Below, in pieces: positions 7,970-21,200 of a stretch of DNA of 64,000 nucleotides; position 1 is the stretch's first letter; each line of letters begins with the position of its first letter. The stretch is from Steroidobacter agaridevorans (GTDB lineage: Bacteria > Pseudomonadota > Gammaproteobacteria > Steroidobacterales > Steroidobacteraceae). The translations under genes were made by a program, and so were the position numbers. The notes under the pieces are model-generated. The model saw only the letters and a program-made list of their open reading frames with translations, was not told the origin of the DNA and made no database searches. The DNA lies in the NCBI RefSeq assembly GCF_009932555.1, contig NZ_BLJO01000010.1:185972-249971 (forward strand), read 5' to 3'.

Positions 7970-10162
7970 TCAGGCGTTCGGGTTCACACCTTTGCGAGCT
8001 GCATCCATCGCCGCGAGGATATCTTTTGTCTCGGCGCTGGAGAATATGTCAGTTAGTGACGCGGTGACCTTGCGTTGCCAGTTGGCATGCTCGGTGTCCG
8101 TGCCTGGCACGTTGACTGGATCGGTCATGCCGATCAGGTCCTCGATCTGCAACAACGCAATATTCGAACTGGACAAGCCGATGAAAGCATGCACAGCGCG
8201 CGACAACGCAGCCGAGTATGTTGGCAGCGGCTCACCATCGCGCCAGTGCCACAACCCCGCAGCGACCAACGCTCGCAACAAGCTGACGCGATCTCGCACG
8301 CGTGCATCGTGTGCTTGCTGACGCAGCTCATCGGTCGGATACAAATCGAGCTGCGCACGCAATGTCACATCGCTGCCTTCCCACCAGCCACGCAGCGTCG
8401 GCAAGTCGTGCGTCGTGACGACCGCCATCGCGTGAGGAACGTATTCATCGGGCCGCTTGAACGTGCCGTCGGCGAGCTGCTCGAACATCAACACCTTGTA
8501 GTGATAGGCGCGATAGTGCTCCATCGCCTCGGTCATCGCTGCCGGCACCGTGCCCAGATCTTCGCCGATCACGATGCAATGATTGCGCTGGCTTTCCAAC
8601 GCGAGAATGGCGATCAGATCCGCTAACGGATAGTGGACATACGTGCCGTCTTTCGACAGTAGCCCGCGCGGCACCCACCACAATCGATACAGCGTCATGA
8701 CGTGATCGAAGCGCAGCGCCGCCACGTAACGCATCATGTTACGGACCAGGCCGACGAACGGCTGGTACTGTTGTGCGCGCAGCTCGACCGGATCCTGCGG
8801 CGGAATGCCCCAGTCCTGGCCTTTCAAGGCCAGCGCATCCGGAGGCGCGCCGACCGACGCGCCCTGCAGATAGAGGTGACGGTTGGACCACGTTTCCGAT
8901 CCCGCCGGATTCGCACCGACGGCAACGTCGCCATAGATGCCGATGGCCATGCCGACTTCACGTGCCGTGCTCTGCGCGGTGGCCAATTGCTCAGCGGCGA
9001 GCCATTGCAGATATTGAAAGTATTCGACGTCCTCGGCGCGCTCCCGGGCGAAGCGCTCCACCGCCGATGACGAGGGATCGCGATATTCCTCGGGCCAGCT
9101 CGGCCAGCCCCAGTACTGCGGACCTTGCAGACGCAGGTGGCCATCGAGCGCATCGTAGATCGCATGCAAGCGCAGCGGCTCGCCTTGGATTTCCTGGAAC
9201 TGCCTGAACGCCTGGCCGCGCGGCGTGTTTTCGTTCAGATGACGCGCGCGGAAACTCGCGTACAGCAGCGAGAGAATTTCAAACTTTGCCGCCGCCACTC
9301 TCACATAGTCGACGTTCCGGGTTGCACGCGCTTCCTTCAGCATGGCCTGGAATTTCGGCTCGGCGACGCGTTTGCGCGCCGGCTCGCATTCGGCGAAGTC
9401 GGGCACATCCTCGACGCTGACATACAGCACGTTCAAGAACTGCCGATTCGAGGGACTGTAGGGGCTGATATGCGCCGGATTCGCCGGCATCAGGGCGTGC
9501 AGCGGATTCAAACCGATGATGCCGCAGCCGAGCGGCGCGGACAGACGAATCAAATGCCGGAGGTCCCGAAAATCGCCGACGCCCCAGTTGTCATCGGCGC
9601 GCAGCGAGTACAGCTGCACGGCGATGCCCCAGAGTTTCTTACCCTCGGCAATCGCGTGAGCTTCGAAACATTGGTCGGGCGTCACGACGATCCGCAACGT
9701 TCCGTGCAGGCCAGTGTCCAGGGCCAACGAGGCGGTGTGATAACCCAGCGGCAAAGCCGGCAACGGCACGGTCAGGCGCCGATACGAAACATTGTCGATC
9801 CTGGCTTCCTCGACCGCCTGCAGCTTGGATAACTGCGCGCTCCCGGAACGCGGCTCGCCGCTCTCGAGCTTGACGCTCCAATCCACCTTCTTGGCGGCCA
9901 GATCGACAGGCACGGCCACCGGCACCGAGACCGACTTGCCTTCGGTCACGACGATCACCGGCGGCACGAACCCCGTCCAGCGGCGCGTGTGATATTCGTG
10001 AATGGATTTCTCGGCGGCCGTGGCGTCGGCCGCATCCACACTCAGGGCCGCCAGGATGGCGGCCTGCGATTCGGCCGAGACCTGTTTGGGCTGGCCGCGA
10101 AAATCGAAATAGGAATCCGCGATTCCGTACAACTGGGCGAGTTGGCGGATCGGGTTGTCCAT
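7970..10162 (-). CDS. malQ: 4-alpha-glucanotransferase (amylomaltase)
   Basis: 730 residues, GH77 family. The enzyme transfers alpha-1,4-glucan chains between maltodextrins and supplies substrates for phosphorylase in glycogen and maltodextrin turnover. Visible family signatures include WGIAVQLYSLRADDNWGVGD near the start of the catalytic barrel, SPYSPSNRQFLN, ALRFDHVMTLYRLWWVPRG with the nucleophile Asp, VIGEDLGTVPAAM with the acid/base Glu, and TTHDLPTLRGWW. It also has the N-terminal region found in long proteobacterial MalQ proteins (E. coli 694 residues). Its ATG abuts the glgX stop with no gap, so it is the distal gene of the glgP-glgB-glgX-malQ operon and probably translationally coupled. 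Confidence 0.95.
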   Translation of the reverse strand: MDNPIRQLAQLYGIADSYFDFRGQPKQVSAESQAAILAALSVDAADATAAEKSIHEYHTRRWTGFVPPVIVVTEGKSVSVPVAVPVDLAAKKVDWSVKLESGEPRSGSAQLSKLQAVEEARIDNVSYRRLTVPLPALPLGYHTASLALDTGLHGTLRIVVTPDQCFEAHAIAEGKKLWGIAVQLYSLRADDNWGVGDFRDLRHLIRLSAPLGCGIIGLNPLHALMPANPAHISPYSPSNRQFLNVLYVSVEDVPDFAECEPARKRVAEPKFQAMLKEARATRNVDYVRVAAAKFEILSLLYASFRARHLNENTPRGQAFRQFQEIQGEPLRLHAIYDALDGHLRLQGPQYWGWPSWPEEYRDPSSSAVERFARERAEDVEYFQYLQWLAAEQLATAQSTAREVGMAIGIYGDVAVGANPAGSETWSNRHLYLQGASVGAPPDALALKGQDWGIPPQDPVELRAQQYQPFVGLVRNMMRYVAALRFDHVMTLYRLWWVPRGLLSKDGTYVHYPLADLIAILALESQRNHCIVIGEDLGTVPAAMTEAMEHYRAYHYKVLMFEQLADGTFKRPDEYVPHAMAVVTTHDLPTLRGWWEGSDVTLRAQLDLYPTDELRQQAHDARVRDRVSLLRALVAAGLWHWRDGEPLPTYSAALSRAVHAFIGLSSSNIALLQIEDLIGMTDPVNVPGTDTEHANWQRKVTASLTDIFSSAETKDILAAMDAARKGVNPNA

Positions 10163-12328
10163 TTACGTTTTCAGCGAGAACCCGCTGCGAATCGAGCTGG
10201 GGGCATCGCCATCGGCGAGCAATACACAGGAATGCGGCGCGACCACGCAATTCTGCCCGGCGCCGAGACGGTCGCCGAGATCGTTGGCACGCCAGCGCGC
10301 CGTGTCGAACACGGTCTGCCAGACCACCCCCGTGGTCGGCGCTGGCAAGCGGAAGTCACAAGGTTGGTCCCCGGCATTGCACAGAAACAGCAGATGTCCG
10401 TTCGGTGTTCCATAGGGATCGGTGAAAGCATGGCCGATCAGCACGCCAATGGCACGCGCGTCCGCATCGTGCCAGTCGCCGGCGTTCAGCTCGTGCCCGA
10501 GCGGATGCCGCCAGCTGATGTCCTTGTGCTCGCGATCCACCTGGCGCGCGCCTTTCAGGAAGGTATCGCGTCTCAGGCCGGCCGCATACCGGCGCAACGT
10601 GAGCAGTTGCCGTACGAATGCAATCAACCAGCTGCGGCGCTCGGCCAGCGACCAATCCACCCAGCTGATCTCGTTGTCCTGGCAGTAGGCATTGTTGTTA
10701 CCGCGTTGCGTACGGCCGAACTCATCGCCGGCCAGCAACATGGGCACGCCCTGCGACAGCAGCAAGGTCGCGAGCAGATTGCGGATCTGCCGTTCGCGCA
10801 GCTCGATGATCGCCGGATCGTCGCTCGGCCCTTCGACGCCGCCGTTCCAGCTCAGGTTGTGATTGTGGCCGTCGCGGTTCTCTTCGAGATTGGCTTCGTT
10901 GTGCTTTTGCTCATAGGCCGTGACGTCGTAAGCGGTGAAGCCGTCGTGGCACGCAATGTAATTGATGCTCGCCGTCGGCCGGCGGCCCGAGGCACGAAAC
11001 AAATCGCTGGAGCCCGCGAAGCGCTCGGCGAAATTGCCGAGAATGCCGGGATTGCCACGCCAGAAGCCGCGCACCGTGTCGCGATACAAATCGTTCCATT
11101 CCGACCAGCCGGCCGGGAAATGGCTGAGCTGATAACCGTCCGGCCCCACGTCCCAGGGCTCGGCGATCAGCTTCACGTAGCGCAGCGACGGCTCGTTCGC
11201 GACCGCTTTGAAAAACGCGGCGTCGGTGCGGAACGGGGCGTTGTCACGACCCAGCACGGCGGCCAGATCGAAACGGAAGCCGTCGACGTGCATTTCCTCC
11301 ACCCAGTAGCGCATGCAATCGATGATCAGCTTGCGGGCGGCGGCATTGCCGATGGCGATAGTGTTGCCGGTGCCGGAACGATCGACGTAGCGGCTCAGAT
11401 TGGTGCTGTCGAGCCTGTAATAAGCAGCATTGTCCAAGCCGCGCCAGCTGAGCGTCGGCCCTTTCTCGTTGCCCTCGGCGGTGTGATTGAACACCACATC
11501 GAGAATCACCTCGATGCCCGCGGCATGCAGCGCCTTCACCATGGTGCGGAATTCCGCAACCGGATCGTCGATCGCGTAATCCGGATGCGGAGCGAACCAG
11601 GCCAGCGAGCTGTAACCCCAATAGTTCTCCAAGCCGCGCTTGGCGAGGAACTCCTCGGGGACGAACGCCTGCACCGGCAGAAGCTCGACCGCAGTGACGC
11701 CCAGCGCCTTGAGATAGTTGATGACCGCCGGTTGAGCGAGACCGAGAAACTTGCCGCGCTCACGCTCGGGCACGGCAGGATGCAGCTTCGTGAATCCCTT
11801 GACGTGCAATTCATAAATGACAGTGTCACGCCACGGCACTGCCGGCGGGCAATCTTCGCTCCACGCGAATTCAGAGTGCACGACGCGCGCCTTGTACATG
11901 TATGGCGCACTGTCCGCGGTGTTGATTTGCTCGGTCGGTTGATCCGGCAGATGGCCGAACAGCGCGGGATTCCACTGGAACTTGCCGGCGAGCGCACGCG
12001 CATATGGATCGAGCAGCAGCTTGTTCGGGTTGTGTCGCAAGCCGTACGACGGATCGTACGGACCGTGCACACGATAGCCATACACGATGCCGGGCACGCC
12101 GTGCGGCGCAGGCAAAAAGCCGTGCCAAACGTTTTCGGTGCGCTCGGGCAGCACCAGACGGGTCAGCTCATGCTCGCCGCTGTCATCGAACAGGCACAAC
12201 TCGACGCGCGCGGCGCCGCTGGCATGGACTGCGAAATTCACACCATCGCCGGTCCAGGTGGCGCCCAGGGGCTGAGGGGAGCCGGCTTGCAGGCTGGCGT
12301 GAGAGTAATCGGCGGGTACGGCGTTCAT
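10163..12328 (-). CDS. glgX: Glycogen debranching enzyme (isoamylase type)
   Basis: 721 residues, GH13. It hydrolyses alpha-1,6 branches of phosphorylase-limit glycogen. The N-terminal CBM48-like domain (TWTGDGVNFAVHASGAARVE) is followed by the catalytic barrel: GVTAVELLPVQAFVPEEFL, DVVFNHTAEGNEKGPTLSWRG, MHVDGFRFDLAAVLGRD with the nucleophile Asp, LIAEPWDVGPDGYQL with the acid/base Glu, and NYIACHDGFT with the third catalytic Asp. AGDEFGRTQRGNNNAYCQD is typical of GlgX and TreX. It sits between glgB (92-base gap) and malQ (no gap). The ATG at 12328 is accepted because it starts directly before the CBM48 region; the ribosome site is weak. Confidence 0.95.
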   Translation of the reverse strand: MNAVPADYSHASLQAGSPQPLGATWTGDGVNFAVHASGAARVELCLFDDSGEHELTRLVLPERTENVWHGFLPAPHGVPGIVYGYRVHGPYDPSYGLRHNPNKLLLDPYARALAGKFQWNPALFGHLPDQPTEQINTADSAPYMYKARVVHSEFAWSEDCPPAVPWRDTVIYELHVKGFTKLHPAVPERERGKFLGLAQPAVINYLKALGVTAVELLPVQAFVPEEFLAKRGLENYWGYSSLAWFAPHPDYAIDDPVAEFRTMVKALHAAGIEVILDVVFNHTAEGNEKGPTLSWRGLDNAAYYRLDSTNLSRYVDRSGTGNTIAIGNAAARKLIIDCMRYWVEEMHVDGFRFDLAAVLGRDNAPFRTDAAFFKAVANEPSLRYVKLIAEPWDVGPDGYQLSHFPAGWSEWNDLYRDTVRGFWRGNPGILGNFAERFAGSSDLFRASGRRPTASINYIACHDGFTAYDVTAYEQKHNEANLEENRDGHNHNLSWNGGVEGPSDDPAIIELRERQIRNLLATLLLSQGVPMLLAGDEFGRTQRGNNNAYCQDNEISWVDWSLAERRSWLIAFVRQLLTLRRYAAGLRRDTFLKGARQVDREHKDISWRHPLGHELNAGDWHDADARAIGVLIGHAFTDPYGTPNGHLLFLCNAGDQPCDFRLPAPTTGVVWQTVFDTARWRANDLGDRLGAGQNCVVAPHSCVLLADGDAPSSIRSGFSLKT

Positions 12329-12420
12329 CGACGGAATGGTGACCGATCCAGGGGCCGCGTGAAAAGTAGCGAATCGCGAAGATGCCTTATTGACTTGGCA
12401 GTTTCAGGCTTCGCCGCACA

Positions 12421-14319
<1,899 letters not shown>

Positions 14320-14386
14320 AGCGATTGGTGTGCGTTTTCAGTTCAGCTATCCCTTCACAACCCCGCCCGGCCGCCCGGGTTCCCGA

Positions 14387-16858
<2,472 letters not shown>

Positions 16859-16870
16859 GAAAATCCTCGC

Positions 16871-17491
16871 TTACTTAACCTCGGCCACCTTCTCGGCGAC
16901 GATGCGCCACGAAGCGCCCTCGCGCACCAGGGTCAACTCCTTGCGCAACGAATTGGTGCCGAACTTCTGCACGAACCGCACGATGCGCTTGTCGGACCCG
17001 TCGGGTTCGACGCGCAGGCCTTCGACGACTGGATCGGGCACCGGGCCGGTGGCCACCTGCTCACGACGCTGCTCCAGCCAGGCTGCACTCCCCGCCGACT
17101 CCGTCGGCGCGGTGAAGCTGCCAGAATAAAGCGCAACAACCGCATCCGCTTCGCGGTTTGCCCAAGCCTGGGCCCAGCTCGCGACCACTTCTTCGGGCGA
17201 ACGCGCCGTGGTGCCGGTGGAGCGGAAATAAGACGGCGGCTCATCCAGGCAACCGCTGCCGGTATGCCGACCGGCGGTGGGCTCCGGAATCGTCAGGGCC
17301 TCGGCCCGGTTCGGCTGGGTCATGCCGTCGGGCACTTTTAGCGTCGGATTGTTACGGGACGCCAGATAGGGCTGCTCTTTTTCCACGCACACCGCCTGTT
17401 CGCCGCCGCCACAGGCGGCCAGCAACGGCAGGAGCAAGGCACAGCCGACGATCAGCCGCCGGGCAGGCAAAAGCGCGCGAATCTTGTTCAT
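16871..17491 (-). CDS. Predicted lipoprotein with BamC-like linker and NTF2-like domain
   Basis: 206 residues. The N-terminus MNKIRALLPARRLIVGCALL runs into LPLLAAC, a signal peptide with a lipobox, so the mature protein should begin at that Cys and be membrane-tethered. Next comes a stretch reminiscent of the unstructured N-terminal part of BamC/NlpB (YLASRNNPTLKVPDGMTQPN), then a C-terminal region (from about EEVVASWAQAWANREADAVV to the end) with the helix-and-strand pattern of SnoaL/NTF2-like domains. The frame is open to 17578, but the internal ATG at 17491 puts the signal peptide at the true N-terminus. It lies 12 bases before glgP and may be co-transcribed. The function is unknown, and the resemblance to BamC is my reading, not a search result. 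Confidence 0.7.
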   Translation of the reverse strand: MNKIRALLPARRLIVGCALLLPLLAACGGGEQAVCVEKEQPYLASRNNPTLKVPDGMTQPNRAEALTIPEPTAGRHTGSGCLDEPPSYFRSTGTTARSPEEVVASWAQAWANREADAVVALYSGSFTAPTESAGSAAWLEQRREQVATGPVPDPVVEGLRVEPDGSDKRIVRFVQKFGTNSLRKELTLVREGASWRIVAEKVAEVK

Positions 17492-17646
17492 GCAGGCGAA
17501 ACCCTGGAATTTTCTATGGTCGATGGCCAACGGCCGGTCTGATTCGACGGTCGAAAGCGGCCGAGGCCCTTTCGACAACGCCCCGGTAAAAGGCGTGACT
17601 TTTACCGGCCGACAGGCGAACGGCGAATGCTACGCGGCGGACGGAT

Positions 17647-18108
17647 TTACGCAACCGGCTCGCAACGTACGTCGGTTTTGACCGACGAAGCGATGAAACA
17701 TTCATCGTGCGAGCGGTGATGCAGCTCGTTCAGCTGCTCGGCCGTGGGCTGCTTGCCGGCAAACACCACCTTGGGCCGCAGGGTAACGACCGTCATGGCC
17801 ATTTTGCCGGCCTCGTTCTTGGCCATGACGCCGATGGCCGGGTCCTCGTAGGTGTCCACAACGAAGCCCCTGGCTGCCGCAAATGACAGGAAAAACAGCA
17901 TGTGGCAGCTGGATAAAGAGGCGACGAACGCTTCCTCCGGATCGACTGCGCTCGGATCGGACAGCGGTACGCGGACCACATGGGGCGAGCTCGAGCCCGG
18001 CACGGTCACGCCGCCATCGAACCGCCACTCGTGCGCCCGGGAATACTTCTGGTCAGTGAATACGGCGCCGAGGCGCTGCCAATAGATGGTCGCGGTGTAC
18101 TCGCTCAT
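17647..18108 (-). CDS. OsmC/Ohr family protein
   Basis: 153 residues. OsmC-family proteins reduce organic hydroperoxides through two Cys residues. Both are present in the expected settings: SLSSCHMLFFLSFAAARG in the central helix, and HHRSHDECFIASSV near the C-terminus. The strands before the central helix (EWRFDGGVTVPGSSSPHVV, DPEEAFVASLSSC) match the family. The frame extends to 18219, but MSEYTATIYWQR from the ATG at 18108 is the usual start. It is transcribed divergently from the alpha-2-macroglobulin gene and stands alone. It belongs to the OsmC/YhfA-like side of the family rather than to Ohr, with moderate certainty. Confidence 0.88.
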   Translation of the reverse strand: MSEYTATIYWQRLGAVFTDQKYSRAHEWRFDGGVTVPGSSSPHVVRVPLSDPSAVDPEEAFVASLSSCHMLFFLSFAAARGFVVDTYEDPAIGVMAKNEAGKMAMTVVTLRPKVVFAGKQPTAEQLNELHHRSHDECFIASSVKTDVRCEPVA

Positions 18109-18282
18109 GGGATCGATCCGGGCGGTTGCCGGCCGAGGCCGACGGGGTGGCATTGTCCCGCGGCCGCCACGGCTTTGCCACATTCCTGTCCGTGTTCGGG
18201 CAGAATCGCCGCCCAACATGCCGGCTAAGGCCGCGATCTGGCCGATTCTGGCTCAAGTCTGTCTCGCAATGGGGTTGCCTCG

Positions 18283-21200
18283 ATGGAACGGTTTCGTGCC
18301 GCTTTACGGACGATCTTCGGTGAACTGAACTGGCGGCCGCCGGGGTGGTTCGCCGCTTCCAGCGGCGCGGTCCGCCAAGGCGCCGGCCGCCTCAACGCAT
18401 CGGCGCGAGCGAACCCGAAAGGCGCCGCCTTGGTGGCAGCGGGGCTTGCAGTGCTGATCGCCGGAGCCTGGTACGGCTGGCACTGGTACAAGAATCGTCC
18501 GCAACCGGTGCTGACCGAGTTCGCCATCAGCGCCCCCGGCCTGACCTGCTATGCCTGCGAGCCGCCGGGTCCGCCGAATCCCCTGGTCGTGACCTTCTCT
18601 GCATCGACCGCGACGCTGGAGCGCGCCGGCCATCCTGTCGACCCGAAGCAAGCCGGCATCGATATCAGCCCGGCGGTGGCGGGCCAGTGGTCGTGGGACG
18701 ACGATCGCACGCTGCGCTTTCAGCCGGCTGCCGACTGGCCCATCGGCCAGCAATACAACGTCGAGCTGTCGAAGAAGAACTTCGCGGCCTCGCACGTCAC
18801 GCTCAAGGAGTATGAGTTCACGTTCCAGACGCCGGCGTTCGCCGCCAAGCTGGCCAACACCGAGTTCCATCAAGACCCGGTGGTCGCGGGCAACAAGAAA
18901 GTCGTCGCCAGCATCAACTTCACCCATCCGGTCGATCCCGAGAGCTTCGAGAAGCGGGTGAAGCTGAAGATGTTCAACAAGGTGACGGACACCATCGAGA
19001 AGGAACTGAGCGCGCCGGCCTTTACCGTCATCTACGACAAGTTGAAGTTGAACGCCTTCGTGCATTCCGCGCAGTTGGAAGTGCCGCCCAAAGCCGGCCG
19101 CCTGCAAATCACCATCGAGCCCGGCACGCGCGCCGCGCGCGGTGGCAACGAATCCAAAGACACGTTGACCGCCAGTGTCGAAGTGCCGGGGCTCAACAGC
19201 CTGAAGATTTCCAACCTGGCGCTCGACATCGTGCGCGATGAGCGCAACGAGCCCGATCAGGTGCTGCTGATCAACACATCGTTCTCGGTGCTGGAAAAGG
19301 ATGTGCCTCCGAAGGTGCACGTGTGGCTGCTGCCGGAGAAACATCCGGACCCGAAGCTCCAGGATCAATTCGGCCGCGGCCGAGCGGGCCAGCCTTATCC
19401 GTGGACCGACACGACGTTCCGCCCGGAAGTGCTGACAGCGCAGAACGCACTGAAGCTGGAACAGATCCCGGGCGAGCAGGAGCACTACGAGCTGCACAGC
19501 CTGCGCTATCAAGCCAAGCCGGGCCGATATCTGTATATCAGGATCGACTCGGGCCTGAAGTCATTCGGCGGCTATGTGCTCGGCGACAGTGTCGAACGCA
19601 TCATGCAAGTGCCGGAGTTCCCGCGTGAGCTGAGCATCCTGCACCAGGGCTCTTTGCTGTCGATGTCGGGCGAGAAGACCGTGAGCTTGTTTGCTCGCAA
19701 TATTCCGGCCGTTCGCGTCGAGATCGGTCGGCTGCTGCCCCGTCAGCTGCAACATCTGGTGACGCAGACCAGCGGCAGCTTCGGCACCCCGCAGTTCAAC
19801 AACTGGGCGTTCGAGTCCGCCAATATCACCGAGCGCTTCTATGACGTCATTCGTCTGGAAACGGGCGATCCAGGCAAAGCGCAGTACGAAGCGGTCGACC
19901 TCGGCAAATATCTCGACGACGCGGGCGACCGGCGCGGTGTGTTCCTGTTCCGCGTGCAAGCGTGGAATCCGGACAACGATCAGCCGTTGAGTTACGCGCC
20001 CGAAGCTTGGAATCAAACTCTCGGCGCGCAGCTGGCAGATGCTCGCGTCATCGTCGTCACCGATCTTGGCTTGGTCGTCAAACGCTCGGTCGACGGTTCG
20101 CAGGACGTGTTCGTACAGTCCATCGCGACTGGCGCGCCGATTGCCGGGGCATCGGTAGAAATCATCGGTCGCAACGGCTTGCCCGTGCTCACCGAGACCA
20201 GCGACGGCGACGGTCATGTGCGCTTCCCCGAGTTGCGAAGCTTCCAGCGCGAGAAGTCGCCGGTGCTGTATCTCGCGCGTCGCGGCGGCGACAGCTCGTT
20301 CCTGCCACTCGATCAGCGCGGTCGCTCGCTCGATCTGTCGCGCTTCGATATTGGTGGCGTCGAGAGCGCCGCCGAACGGACTGCGTTGTCGGCTTATATC
20401 TTCTCGGACCGCGGCATCTACCGGCCGGGTGAAGAGATTCACGCTGGCGCGCTGGTTCGCAATCAGGAGTGGACCGGCCGCATGTCCGACGTGCCGCTGC
20501 GCCTGGAAGTTACCGACCCACAAGGCACCGTGATCCGCCGCGAGACCTTCCGCCCTGGCCCGGCCGGCTTCGGCGAAATCCGGCAACCGACCAAAGAAAC
20601 ATCGCCGACCGGCACTTACACGCTGTCGCTGTCCATCGTGCGCGACCAATACAGTGCCGATCTCATCGGCTCGACGACGGTGCAAGTGCGTGACTTCCAG
20701 CCGGATCGGCTGCGCATGAAAGCGACGTTCTCCGCCACGTCCGCGGACGGCTGGGTGTCGCCGGACGATCTGGAAGCTCACATTCAATTGGAGAACCTGT
20801 TCGGCACGCCGGCGGAGAACCGACGCATCGTGTCGAATCTGACGCTTACGCCGAGCATTCCTTCGTTCCGCGCTTATCCGGACTACCGATTCCACGATCC
20901 GCAATACGCGCGCGACGGCTTCAGCGAGCAGCTCGAAGACGCGACGACGGACGCCCAAGGCAAGACGACGCTGTCGCTGAATCTGCAACGGTTCGCGAAG
21001 GCGACGTATCGAGTGCATCTGGTGTCGCAAGGCTTTGAAGCGGACGGTGGTCGCGGCGTCACGGCCGAGGCTGCGCAGCTCGTGTCCAACATGCCTTACC
21101 TCGTCGGCTACAAGCCGGATGGCGAGTTGGGCTATCTGTCTCGTAACGGCGAGCGCACAGTCAATCTGATCGCGATCGATCCGAAGGCTCAGCGCACGGA

